Assembly (NCBI GenBank): GCA_036652815.1
Contig: JAVVVE010000002.1
Span: 69,829 to 133,828, forward strand
Direction of reading: 5' to 3'
DNA length: 64,000 nt
Origin: SZUA-378 sp036652815
Lineage (GTDB): Bacteria; Bacillota; Clostridia; Lachnospirales; Lachnospiraceae
Below the pieces are notes generated by a model. It searched no databases. It was not told the DNA's origin and saw only the letters and a program-made list of their open reading frames with translations. Of the stretch, positions 7,330 to 16,064 are shown one piece after another; the stretch's first letter is position 1; each line of letters starts with the position of its first letter. A program made the position numbers and the translations under genes.

Positions 7330-8094
7330 TCAATCTGTTAAGATGCCCATATAATCTCCAAGAATCAACTTCATCTTCTGCAGTGCCTTGGTATGCAGCT
7401 GCGAGATTCTGGATTCAGATACTTCTAACACCGTACTGATTTCTTTCAGTGTCAGTTCTTCATAATAATACAGTAAAATAACTTTTCTTTCTTTCTCTGT
7501 TAATTTGTCTAATGAATCTCTTAATAGACTTTTTAATTCTGATTGCTCCGCAGATTCTTCGGGAGCTATGAATTGTTTGTTTCGATTATGTTCTATTGGA
7601 ACCTCTGCACCTTGTTCCATATACTCATTTAAGGATACTACATTGGTAATCTTCATCTGCGATTGCCAGTCAAGCAGTTCTTCATCCGCTATGCCCAGTT
7701 TACTCGCGATCTCTTCATCCGTTGCTGTTCTGCCTTCTGTACTCTCAATCTCTTTTATAACCGTATCTATTTTCTTCTGTTTCTGTCTGATTGCTCTTGG
7801 AATCCAATCCATCTTCCGTATCTGATCCAGAATAGATCCCCTGATCCTTACACTGGCATAGGTCTCAAACTTTACATCTTTTTTAGGGTCAAATTTATCT
7901 ATCGCATCAATTAAACCAAAGATCCCATAGCTTACTAAGTCTTCATACTCTACATTATAGCCTAAATACATGCTCAATCTGCCCGCAACCAGCTTCACAA
8001 GAGGCGCATATTCCAAGATAAGCTGTTCTCTTACTTGGATTGATTTTGTTCTTGCATAATCATCCCATACTCTTTTCTTGCCTGCTTCATCCAT
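7330..8094 (-). CDS. fliA: Flagellar sigma factor sigma-28/sigma-D
   Basis: A 254-residue sigma-70 family protein of the FliA/WhiG/SigD group, which directs RNA polymerase to late flagellar and chemotaxis promoters. Region 2 (about residues 24-95) contains VEYEDLVSYGIFGLIDAIDKF and KFETYASVRIRGSILDQIRK; region 3 contains WIPRAIRQ; region 4 ends in a helix-turn-helix (ESRISQLHTKALQKMK). It lies at the end of the cluster after cheD, as in B. subtilis. No anti-sigma FlgM is in the window. A matching promoter (TAAG, 15 nt, ACCGATAT) is seen before fliK at 31706-31732. Confidence 0.95.
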   Translation of the reverse strand: MDEAGKKRVWDDYARTKSIQVREQLILEYAPLVKLVAGRLSMYLGYNVEYEDLVSYGIFGLIDAIDKFDPKKDVKFETYASVRIRGSILDQIRKMDWIPRAIRQKQKKIDTVIKEIESTEGRTATDEEIASKLGIADEELLDWQSQMKITNVVSLNEYMEQGAEVPIEHNRNKQFIAPEESAEQSELKSLLRDSLDKLTEKERKVILLYYYEELTLKEISTVLEVSESRISQLHTKALQKMKLILGDYMGILTD

Positions 8095-8131
8095 GCCGTA
8101 CCTCTCCCATCGGAAGTATTATCTTACCTAT

Positions 8132-8440
8132 CTAGTCCTCTTCTGTATGATTAGATTTTGCCGCAACTACGCTGTCTTCTGATTCCTGACCGTCTTGTTC
8201 TGTAGAATCTACTGCATCCTTTTCAATCACTTCTCCATCCGCGGCAATGGATTTTAATCTTGACGCTTCAAAAGAATCCAATACGGACTTAGCTATGGTT
8301 CCCAAAATATAGAATAGAAAAAGAACGGACAGTAAAACAAGAAGCATAGTCTTTATCTCATAATGCATCAAATACATTACGATACTGGCAATTGCTCCTG
8401 CAAATAACATAAAAAAAGGGGGTATCAGTTTGCGTTTCAT
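8132..8440 (-). CDS. Small two-segment membrane protein of the che region
   Basis: A 102-residue protein with two hydrophobic helices (about residues 7-25 and 31-50) and a soluble acidic C-terminal tail. Its ATG overlaps the cheD stop codon, so the two are translationally coupled. fliA follows 37 nt later. I recognise no domain. Similar small membrane proteins occur between cheD and fliA in related clostridia, but no function is known to me. Confidence 0.65.
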   Translation of the reverse strand: MKRKLIPPFFMLFAGAIASIVMYLMHYEIKTMLLVLLSVLFLFYILGTIAKSVLDSFEASRLKSIAADGEVIEKDAVDSTEQDGQESEDSVVAAKSNHTEED

Positions 8441-8925
8441 TAAATCACCTTTTCACCCTTACCTACTGACTTAATATTAAAATTACCATTTTCCGGATAA
8501 AAAGTAACCGTTCGTCCAAAATCTTTGCCTGTATCCTCAGCCAAAATCGAAATATTTAATTCTTTTAATTTGGCTTTACTGGCTTCTACGTTTCGATCAC
8601 CAATGCGAACCATCTCAACCTGATTCTGAAAAGAGAACATCTGTGCTCCGCCGGCAATCTTCGCTACCAGTCTGCTTCTGACTGCTCCCTTCGCTACCAG
8701 CAAACGAATGAGCTCTGTAATCCCGGTATCCGCAAATTTAGGAATGTTAGTATTATTCCTAATCTGTGTACTATCCGGTAACATAATATGTGCCAATCCA
8801 CCTATCTTAGTAACCGGATCTCGTACAGCGATACCAACACAAGAACCTAACCCCAGAGTCGTCACTGCATCCGGGGCCACACATATCTTTAATTCTGCCA
8901 TTCCTACTCTAATTATCTCGCTCAT
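8440..8925 (-). CDS. cheD: Chemoreceptor glutamine deamidase CheD
   Basis: CheD deamidates glutamines on methyl-accepting receptors and binds CheC to raise its CheY-P phosphatase activity. The 161-residue product has the catalytic triad of the family visible: Cys29 in LGSCVG, His46 in AHIMLP and a Thr at position 23. The KIAGGAQMF motif follows. Length fits. It comes 36 nt after cheC and overlaps the next small gene, consistent with the CheC-CheD partnership. Confidence 0.95.
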   Translation of the reverse strand: MSEIIRVGMAELKICVAPDAVTTLGLGSCVGIAVRDPVTKIGGLAHIMLPDSTQIRNNTNIPKFADTGITELIRLLVAKGAVRSRLVAKIAGGAQMFSFQNQVEMVRIGDRNVEASKAKLKELNISILAEDTGKDFGRTVTFYPENGNFNIKSVGKGEKVI

Positions 8926-8961
8926 ATTTACCCTTCACAACTATTATCACGCAAGCACATA

Positions 8962-9579
8962 TCACGCAATCCCCAAAGACTTCATAATCTTATCATAGGA
9001 TTCCATCTCCGGTACCATAATGAAATAACCATCCAGTTTCATCTCATCCGAGAATTGGGTCTGTATTAATAGAATCTTGTCTCCGACAGCTCCGAATTCA
9101 ATAGCCGGAACGCTTAAAATAGCTGCTGCCATATCTACACACAAGGAAGGAACCGTTGGATAAATCTTAAAGTTGGTTAATTCTGATAAAGCATTCAGGT
9201 AAGAACCCGTAATAATATTGCCTATCTCGCGCAACGCTGATTCTTCCATCTCGCTAAAAGCGGTCCCTTCTTCTGATTCTACTCCCATTAATTTTTCGAC
9301 CAGATTACGCGCAGAACCTCTCTCAAGTAAAAACATAATACTCCCTTGAATATCGCCTTCCACACCGGAATAGATCCCTGCCATAATCTGTTCCGCACCA
9401 CCGATCATATCTCCTACTTCTGCAAAATCAAGTAATTTAACTTGTGGTACCTGCATATCCACTTTGCAATTCAGAAGTTGTGCCAGTGCTGTTGTAGCAT
9501 TACCTGCTCCAATATTACCGATCTCTTTTAATACATCAAAATATGTTTGCGTTAAGTGATTTAAGTCAAACTCTGACAT
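8962..9579 (-). CDS. cheC: CheY-P phosphatase CheC
   Basis: CheC dephosphorylates CheY-P and is stimulated by CheD. The 205-residue protein holds both pseudo-symmetric active sites as E-x2-N: Glu19/Asn22 in KEIGNIGAGN and Glu118/Asn121 in REIGNIITGS. Both appear intact, so it is likely catalytically competent. It sits between cheW and cheD with an AAGGAG site. The window also encodes FliY, a second protein of this family. Confidence 0.95.
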   Translation of the reverse strand: MSEFDLNHLTQTYFDVLKEIGNIGAGNATTALAQLLNCKVDMQVPQVKLLDFAEVGDMIGGAEQIMAGIYSGVEGDIQGSIMFLLERGSARNLVEKLMGVESEEGTAFSEMEESALREIGNIITGSYLNALSELTNFKIYPTVPSLCVDMAAAILSVPAIEFGAVGDKILLIQTQFSDEMKLDGYFIMVPEMESYDKIMKSLGIA

Positions 9580-9595
9580 TGTCTATCCTTTCTCC

Positions 9596-10048
9596 TTAGA
9601 GCTGTTGTTCGGAAATAACAGCATTTAGGTCTAACAATGAAATCAGTGAATCATCTACTTTTCCCACTGCATATACGAAAGTCTTCTTCTCTTCTTTATC
9701 ATAAGAAATCTTCTCAACTTGTGCTTCATCCAGTGTCACTACTTCTTTTACTTCATCTACGATTACACCGATTCCTTCTCGCTGATCCAATTTTAGAATG
9801 ATGATTCTGGTGCCTTTACCATACACATCTTCTGAGATCCCCATTTTTACACGAAGGCTCATAACAGGAATGACTTCACCTCGCAGATTAATAACTCCTT
9901 TAAGATATTCCGGTACTTTGGGAACTCTTGTAATATTCTGCATTCTGACAATGTTATCAATGTATTTGATATCAACGCCGAACTGTTCCTCTCCTATTTG
10001 AATCACAATAAACTGCATTGTATCAGTTATATTCTTCAACTCGTCCAT
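9596..10048 (-). CDS. cheW: Chemotaxis coupling protein CheW
   Basis: CheW links receptors to the CheA kinase. The 150-residue protein is a single CheW/SH3-like domain, with EEQFGVDIKYIDNIVRMQNI near the N-terminus, then the conserved GVINLRGEVIPVMSLR core and a VIVDEVKEVV strand. It follows cheA by 12 nt with an AAGGAGGG site. No receptor gene is present in the window, so signals must come from receptors encoded elsewhere. Confidence 0.96.
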   Translation of the reverse strand: MDELKNITDTMQFIVIQIGEEQFGVDIKYIDNIVRMQNITRVPKVPEYLKGVINLRGEVIPVMSLRVKMGISEDVYGKGTRIIILKLDQREGIGVIVDEVKEVVTLDEAQVEKISYDKEEKKTFVYAVGKVDDSLISLLDLNAVISEQQL

Positions 10049-10060
10049 GACTTACCCTCC

Positions 10061-12139
10061 TTAGAATAATGAATTGGCATCTAAGATTAAAGCGACTTCG
10101 CCATCACCTAGAATAGTTGCTCCGCTAATCATCTTGCATTTGCTAATATATTTACCCAGTGACTTGATAACAATCTCTTGTTGTCCCATGAGTTCATCTA
10201 CAACAATCCCTGCTAGTTTTTCGCCTTTTTTAACGATAACTGCTACTAGATTCTCATCTTCGCCCTTATTGGTTTCGATATCCAGCATAGCACTTAAACG
10301 AATAATCGGAATGACATTTTCTCGGAGATTGATAACTTCTTTACCTTGTACCTGTTTGATGCCATCCGGTGTAATGTCTTCTATTGTTTGAATCGATCCC
10401 AGTGAAATAGCATACTTTTCATTTCCGACTTTTACCATCAGAGCCTGAATAATCGCTAAGGTTAAAGGCAGACGAATAATAAAGGTACTTCCTACCCCTA
10501 ATTTAGTCTTTACTTCAACTTCACCGCTTAAGGCTTCGATCTTAGACTTCACAACATCAAGACCAACCCCTCTGCCGGATACATCTGATACTACTTTTGC
10601 AGTTGAAAAACTTGGTAAGAATAACAGATCAATGATATCTTTATCTGTCATAATCTCAGCCTGCTCCGCCGTGATAGTTTCTCTTTCAATCGCTTTGGCT
10701 TTCACTGCTTCTACATCGATTCCGTTACCATCATCTCTGACCTCAATAATAACATTATTGCCATCCTGATAAGCATCTAAGAAAATAGAACCTGTAGCAT
10801 CTTTTCCTCTTGCTTTACGAACCTCTGCTGATTCAAGACCATGGTCTGCTGAATTACGGAGTAAATGCATCAAAGGATCGCCTATTTCATCTACTACGGT
10901 TCGATCCAGCTCAGTCTCTTCCCCTGACATATATAATTCCATCTTCTTATTCAGGCTCTTTGATAAGTCACGAATCATACGTGGAAATTTATTCACTACA
11001 CTCTCAATAGGAACCATTCTAACTTTCATAACTGATTCATGCAGGTTAGTGGTTACACTTTCCAGATATTCAATCTGTTCATTAAAACCATTATTGGCAT
11101 TATCTACCACGGTAGACACGGACACCAATGAGTTTTTAGCAATAATCAACTCACTGACTAAATTCATTAAGACATCTAATTTTTCAATGTCTACACGAAC
11201 CGTTCTATTTACAATCGGCTTGCTGGAGGTCTGTTTTTTCTCCTGCTGTTGCTGTTTTGCTGTGGATTGTGTATTGCTTTGTGTCGTTAAGGTAGTCTCT
11301 GCCTGTGCCTCTTCTAACATCTCTTCTTCGGATATTTCTGCTATCTCCATATCCGCTCCAACTGCATCTTCGACTTCTGATACGTTTTTAATGATATCTA
11401 ACACCGTATCAAGGGATTCTTCTGTCACATAAATAACTGAGAATTCTTCTTCAAATCTCTCATCTTCTATGTCCTGAACAGAAGGCTCGGATACGATAAT
11501 CTCACCTTTTTCTTCTAATGCCTTGAATACCAAAAAGGCTCTTGCTGCCTTTAAAATACAAGCCTCCTGAATCGATACGGTGATTCCATAGACTGCATTG
11601 CCCTTCGCTTTGGCTGCCTGCATTACCTTCATCTGTGTTTCATCGATTGTAATCGTCTTCCAATGAGCTTTTTCTTCTTCTACTGCTTTCACTTCTTTGG
11701 CTACTGCTTTTTCTGCTTTTTTCTTAGCAGCAGCTTTCTCTGATTTACCGGCTTCTTTTTCCAGCAGAATATCATTCAGCATCTTAATCAAAGGAGCATT
11801 TTCATTGGTTCCCTCATCTGCTGTTTCCTGAATCGTATTGACATATTCTTCCAAGGCATCCAGACATTTAAATAAGAGATCAATCATATCTGCTTTGACC
11901 TTGATGGTACCATTACGAACTTCCGAGAATACATTCTCCATATCATGAGTTAAAGCCTGCATCCTCTTGTATCCCATCGTTCCGGCCATACCTTTAAGTG
12001 AATGAGCAGCTCTGAATATCTCATTGATGGTATCCATATTCTCTGCATCCTGTTCCAGTTCCAGAATCTGTGTGTTAAGACTCTGTAAATGTTCTTTTGA
12101 TTCGTCTAAAAAAATCTCTAGATATTGACTTACATCCAT
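10061..12139 (-). CDS. cheA: Chemotaxis histidine kinase CheA
   Basis: The 692-residue sensor kinase phosphorylates CheY and CheB. Domain order: P1 phosphotransfer domain with phospho-acceptor His46 in AAHSLKGMAG; a P2 region that would bind CheY/CheB (about 160-270); a Gln/Thr-rich linker (about 280-310); P3 dimerisation; P4 ATPase with the N box (HLLRNSADHGLE), G1 (DDGNGID) and G2 (GRGVGLDVV); and a CheW-like P5 domain (about 560-692). All catalytic motifs are present. It lies between cheB and cheW. Confidence 0.97.
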   Translation of the reverse strand: MDVSQYLEIFLDESKEHLQSLNTQILELEQDAENMDTINEIFRAAHSLKGMAGTMGYKRMQALTHDMENVFSEVRNGTIKVKADMIDLLFKCLDALEEYVNTIQETADEGTNENAPLIKMLNDILLEKEAGKSEKAAAKKKAEKAVAKEVKAVEEEKAHWKTITIDETQMKVMQAAKAKGNAVYGITVSIQEACILKAARAFLVFKALEEKGEIIVSEPSVQDIEDERFEEEFSVIYVTEESLDTVLDIIKNVSEVEDAVGADMEIAEISEEEMLEEAQAETTLTTQSNTQSTAKQQQQEKKQTSSKPIVNRTVRVDIEKLDVLMNLVSELIIAKNSLVSVSTVVDNANNGFNEQIEYLESVTTNLHESVMKVRMVPIESVVNKFPRMIRDLSKSLNKKMELYMSGEETELDRTVVDEIGDPLMHLLRNSADHGLESAEVRKARGKDATGSIFLDAYQDGNNVIIEVRDDGNGIDVEAVKAKAIERETITAEQAEIMTDKDIIDLLFLPSFSTAKVVSDVSGRGVGLDVVKSKIEALSGEVEVKTKLGVGSTFIIRLPLTLAIIQALMVKVGNEKYAISLGSIQTIEDITPDGIKQVQGKEVINLRENVIPIIRLSAMLDIETNKGEDENLVAVIVKKGEKLAGIVVDELMGQQEIVIKSLGKYISKCKMISGATILGDGEVALILDANSLF

Positions 12140-12140
12140 A

Positions 12141-13223
12141 TTATTTTACCCCCACATTCAATATTATCTCTTGTGCGATTTGCCCAATAGCAACGATCTG
12201 ATTAGATAGTCCTGCATCTACAACGCTTCTTGGCATACCATATACCGCGCATGTATTCTTTTCCTGGGCAATAACGTGTGTTTTCTTGGTTGTCTTTAGT
12301 TGAGCGATTCCTTTGGTTCCATCAGCTCCCATACCGGTCAGCACCACACATACGATCTCTTCAAAGCTGCATTTCATCAATGACTCATACATGTAGTTGG
12401 CGCAAGGCTTCACGCCCTCTCTAGTAGGTTCATCAGTGTAATGAATGCTTGTTTTACCGCCTCGTTCTACCACATTCATATGCTGTCCACCTCGAGCCAG
12501 ATAGACATGCCCTGCTTCCAGAACATCGCCTTCTGCCGCTTCCTTCACAGAGACCTGACTTAATTCATTCAGTCTGTCCGCAAAAGATTGGGTGAATCCC
12601 ACAGGCATGTGTTGTACGATCAATACCGGTACTCTAAGATTCTCGGGAAGAAGTGGAATCACTTGCTGCAGTGCTTTTGGTCCGCCAGTAGAACTGGCAA
12701 TCGCCACTATTTTCTTTCCTTTGAATTCTTGTGCATGTTTGGTGACAAATTCCATGATCTTTGGAGGGGTGACCGCATGTCTGACAGGCTTCGTATTGGT
12801 TGAAGTCTTCAGTTGTCCTTGTGACACCGCATCTAACAATCTCCAAAATCTTGTTTGGAAATCCTGACTCCGAAGTTCCACTGTATTGTAAGGCTTGTGA
12901 ATAAAATCAAGAGCACCCAGTTCCAGCGCATCTATGACTACCTGTGCACCATCTATGGTATCGGTGCTTGCCATAAGCACATTCGCTGCTATTTTTCTGG
13001 TTTGTAATTCCTTAAGAAGCTGAAGTCCATTCATCTTAGGCATATTAACATCCAGAACAACAGCATCATATGGCTTTGTGCTGATTAATTGAAGTGCTTC
13101 CAATCCATTGACTGCCTTATCTGCAACCTCGAATCGTTCATCTGCACTGATTATATCACAGAGTACTCTTCTCATGAGTGCAGAGTCATCAACAATGAGT
13201 ATTTGTTTCTTTTTTTTCTCCAT
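12141..13223 (-). CDS. cheB: Receptor methylesterase/response regulator CheB
   Basis: CheB removes methyl groups from receptors and can deamidate them. I start at ATG 13223 (360 residues), because the longer open frame to 13406 only overlaps the PilZ gene. The receiver domain has Asp12, Asp13 and phospho-acceptor Asp58 (VVLDVNMPKMNG). The esterase domain shows the triad Ser178 (ASSTGG), His205 (VQHMPVG) and Asp301 (GMGADG). It starts 4 nt after the PilZ gene stop. Confidence 0.96.
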   Translation of the reverse strand: MEKKKKQILIVDDSALMRRVLCDIISADERFEVADKAVNGLEALQLISTKPYDAVVLDVNMPKMNGLQLLKELQTRKIAANVLMASTDTIDGAQVVIDALELGALDFIHKPYNTVELRSQDFQTRFWRLLDAVSQGQLKTSTNTKPVRHAVTPPKIMEFVTKHAQEFKGKKIVAIASSTGGPKALQQVIPLLPENLRVPVLIVQHMPVGFTQSFADRLNELSQVSVKEAAEGDVLEAGHVYLARGGQHMNVVERGGKTSIHYTDEPTREGVKPCANYMYESLMKCSFEEIVCVVLTGMGADGTKGIAQLKTTKKTHVIAQEKNTCAVYGMPRSVVDAGLSNQIVAIGQIAQEIILNVGVK

Positions 13224-13227
13224 TTGG

Positions 13228-13953
13228 TCACCACTTTTCTCGTTGTCTGTTTTTACGTTCCTCTTCAAAAATATATCTGATAATATCTTCCCGTTCCAAT
13301 TTGGTAATGCTATAGAATTGTACTCTGTATTCCTGTAAATCTTCCATCTCATCCATTTTCTTGATCGCCAGCACCTTGCTAATGAGATGGAATTCCATAG
13401 GTGCACCTTTTATCTCCATCGTAAAACTACAATATAATAATTGCTGTAATTCATAAGGCTGTTTGCTGACAAATCGAATGCCACCTCCGCTAATATCAAC
13501 AATGATTGCATTTTTCTCAGGCAAATCGGGAATATAGCATCGTTCTTTTTTCTCAAATGCCTTTAATTCCTGCGGTTCCAGTGTGCGGATACGCATCTCC
13601 ATAGCACATCCATATCTGTAATACTCTCTTCTTTGGACTTTACAAAGCTTACTCGTAAGTTCCATTTCCAAATAGTATAGATTATTCTTCTTATAACGGT
13701 TCACAACTCTGCTGTATACCTGATACACCCCTTTGGGGGTATAAAAATAAAGATCGTATTTTTCATCTACTTCTAATAGAATTAATTTAGTCTGCACCAT
13801 TGGCATTGTTATTTCAATGCGATCCTCTGACAGGATCTCTGAAACCTGACTAATATATACTTTTTTTATTTCAAGAATATCTGTCCGATTCCCTTTTGGA
13901 AGATCTTGAATATCGATTTTCCCTCCAGGACGAATATATTCAGCTAATCCCAT
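13228..13953 (-). CDS. PilZ-domain c-di-GMP receptor (YcgR/MotI-like)
   Basis: A 241-residue protein with an N-terminal YcgR-type beta domain (about 1-100) and a C-terminal PilZ domain. Both c-di-GMP contact motifs are visible: RxxxR (Arg109-Arg113, in RREYYR) and DxSxxG (Asp153-Gly158, DISGGG). Proteins of this architecture act as a brake or clutch on the flagellar motor when c-di-GMP is high. It lies between flhG and cheB inside the fla/che cluster, unlike in B. subtilis, where the YcgR homologue lies elsewhere. The link to motor control is by family and context. Confidence 0.88.
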   Translation of the reverse strand: MGLAEYIRPGGKIDIQDLPKGNRTDILEIKKVYISQVSEILSEDRIEITMPMVQTKLILLEVDEKYDLYFYTPKGVYQVYSRVVNRYKKNNLYYLEMELTSKLCKVQRREYYRYGCAMEMRIRTLEPQELKAFEKKERCYIPDLPEKNAIIVDISGGGIRFVSKQPYELQQLLYCSFTMEIKGAPMEFHLISKVLAIKKMDEMEDLQEYRVQFYSITKLEREDIIRYIFEEERKNRQREKW

Positions 13954-13973
13954 AATTCATTGTGCTCCTTTGC

Positions 13974-14858
13974 TTACCCTCTTTGTTTACCTGCTATAAT
14001 ATGCGAGAAGAATGCTGCCATACCTCTCTTGGGTATCGTCTGGCTGCTCTCTTTACTGCATAGGCAGGCTGTAATCCGCTCAAATGCTTTGGTAGATTTA
14101 GCATTGGGGCTCTGTAACGACACCGGCATCTGCTGCATCACTGCTTTTGATAATTGTGTGTCCTGTGGTATAGAACCTAAATAGGTAATGGGAATCTTTA
14201 AATACCTTGAAACCACGGCATTTAATTTATGGAATAAGGTCTGACCTTCTTCTTCTGTTTCTACTCGATTGGCTATTACCTTAATCTGTGAATTCTCCTG
14301 TGCAAATCTTGGATGTCTCGTCAATGCTTTCAATAAAGAATAAGAATCTGTAATGGAAGTAGGTTCCGGTGTCGTAACCAACAGGATCTCTCCACTGGCC
14401 ACTAAAAATTCCAACACTGCATCAGAGATGCCTGCCCCTGTGTCTATAATGATTACATCGGCTATCGCGTCCAATTCCGCAAGATTCTGAATGATATAAA
14501 CTAAATAATCGCGGCTTAAATTAGAGAGTCCTGCGATCCCTGAGCCACCTGATATAAAACCGATATCGGCAGGTCCCCAGGTTATAATCTCTTTAATATT
14601 TTTCCCTTTGTAGATGAGGTCGCTTAAATTGTGCTGTGGCACAGTGCCAAACATAATCTCTATATTAGCCAGTCCAAAATCAGCATCTAAAATAATAACC
14701 CTCTGTCCCATCTTCTTCATCTGTATGGCAAGATTAATCGCTGTATTGGACTTACCAACTCCACCTTTACCACTGGTTACTGTAATAACCCTTGCCAACG
14801 GTCTCGCAGGTTGATGATTCATCTTAATTATATTCCGTAATTGTTCTGCCTGGTCCAT
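13974..14858 (-). CDS. flhG: Flagellar number regulator FlhG (YlxH), MinD-type ATPase
   Basis: FlhG is a ParA/MinD-like ATPase that stimulates the FlhF GTPase and helps set flagellar number and placement. The protein has the N-terminal DQAxxLR motif (DQAEQLR) that activates FlhF, a deviant Walker A (TSGKGGVGKSNT), and the switch segments DADFGLANIEIMFG and IIDTGAG. I choose ATG 14858, with GGAG eight bases upstream; the frame also opens two codons earlier at TTG. It follows flhF by 15 nt. Confidence 0.95.
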   Translation of the reverse strand: MDQAEQLRNIIKMNHQPARPLARVITVTSGKGGVGKSNTAINLAIQMKKMGQRVIILDADFGLANIEIMFGTVPQHNLSDLIYKGKNIKEIITWGPADIGFISGGSGIAGLSNLSRDYLVYIIQNLAELDAIADVIIIDTGAGISDAVLEFLVASGEILLVTTPEPTSITDSYSLLKALTRHPRFAQENSQIKVIANRVETEEEGQTLFHKLNAVVSRYLKIPITYLGSIPQDTQLSKAVMQQMPVSLQSPNAKSTKAFERITACLCSKESSQTIPKRGMAAFFSHIIAGKQRG

Positions 14859-14873
14859 ATTCAAGTCTCCATC

Positions 14874-16064
14874 CTATGATTCTCTTTTTCCACCTAATAA
14901 TTGCTTGACTGTCTTCTGTGGATTGAATATCTCGATATCATCCGGTACATTCTGTCCGCATGTTACATAGGACAGAGAAGCTCCCGTATGTAATTTGAGA
15001 TTCAGAAGATTACCCAGGGTAGTCGTTTCATCAAGCTTTGTAAAAATAAGCTTAAACTTTGTCAATGCCGCATACGTATCTGTAATACTTGTCAAATCCC
15101 GATATTTAGTTGTTGCACTTACTACTAAGTATACTTCTTGTTCTATCTGTGGGTCAATACAATGAATCAACTCATTCATGCTGTCTTTTTGTGCTTCGTT
15201 CTGATGGGAGTGCCCTGCTGTATCAATGAGGATATAATCATACTGTTTAAACTCACACATAGCAGTCTGTGCTTCCTCCGTGGAATAAATAATACGAAAT
15301 GGTACATCCAGTATATTAGCATATGTCCTTAACTGTTCTGCCGCTGCGATACGATAGGTATCTGCTGTCAGAAGTGCTATCTTTTTTCCATCCTCTACCT
15401 TAAATTTAGAAGCAATCTTAGCGATCGTAGTCGTCTTTCCTACTCCTGTAGGTCCCACAAAGAATACCACCTTAGGTCCATTCTGTGCCGGTGTTATCGC
15501 ATCAGATTTACCAAATTTTAAAATCATCTTTTGGTAGATATTTGAGAGTACATAATCAATCGGCATATTGGGTTTATTATTTTTTTCAACATCGTCTATG
15601 ATCTGATTGGCATATTTCTCATTTACTTCATTGTCTATCATTGTATTATACAATAATCGTAAGAATATTACCATCTCACTTTGTTCTTCATTCTGTTCAG
15701 GCTCTTCCGGATCTTCAGCAATCTCTGTCGCTTTGCTTGATTCCGGCTTACTTAATTGCTGTTCCAATAAATTCTGTAGGTTATCCAATCTTTCTTCTAA
15801 AATATTCTCAGACACTTCTGTATGATTACTCTTGTTCGTTTGCAACGGCTGGTAATGCGGAAACGACACCGGTTCCGATGGCTGCTGCAGTTTTTCCTCT
15901 TCCAGTGCCACTGTAACTTCCACCAAACGTGATTTTAAAATACGAAATAATCCTTTTCGCTTGATTTCTTTTACATTCATAATAACAACATTAGTACCCA
16001 ATTCTTTCTTGGCACTCGTAACAGCTTCTTCTTCTGTTTTTCCTTGAAATTTCTTGATTATCAT
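14874..16064 (-). CDS. flhF: SRP-family GTPase FlhF
   Basis: FlhF is an SRP/FtsY-like GTPase that recruits early flagellar components. In the 396-residue product an N-terminal B region (1-~110) and a Gln/Glu-rich linker lead into the NG domain. The G1 loop is GPTGVGKTTTIAK, followed by LLTADTYRIAAAEQLRTYA and the G3 motif DTAGHSHQN. The gene begins at the flhA stop codon (one-base overlap), indicating translational coupling, and precedes flhG. Confidence 0.96.
   Translation of the reverse strand: MIIKKFQGKTEEEAVTSAKKELGTNVVIMNVKEIKRKGLFRILKSRLVEVTVALEEEKLQQPSEPVSFPHYQPLQTNKSNHTEVSENILEERLDNLQNLLEQQLSKPESSKATEIAEDPEEPEQNEEQSEMVIFLRLLYNTMIDNEVNEKYANQIIDDVEKNNKPNMPIDYVLSNIYQKMILKFGKSDAITPAQNGPKVVFFVGPTGVGKTTTIAKIASKFKVEDGKKIALLTADTYRIAAAEQLRTYANILDVPFRIIYSTEEAQTAMCEFKQYDYILIDTAGHSHQNEAQKDSMNELIHCIDPQIEQEVYLVVSATTKYRDLTSITDTYAALTKFKLIFTKLDETTTLGNLLNLKLHTGASLSYVTCGQNVPDDIEIFNPQKTVKQLLGGKRES

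Noticed and set aside
13224..13406. A 61-residue N-terminal extension of CheB
   Set aside because: It overlaps the PilZ gene in another frame and has no similarity to CheB; the receiver domain begins right at ATG 13223.
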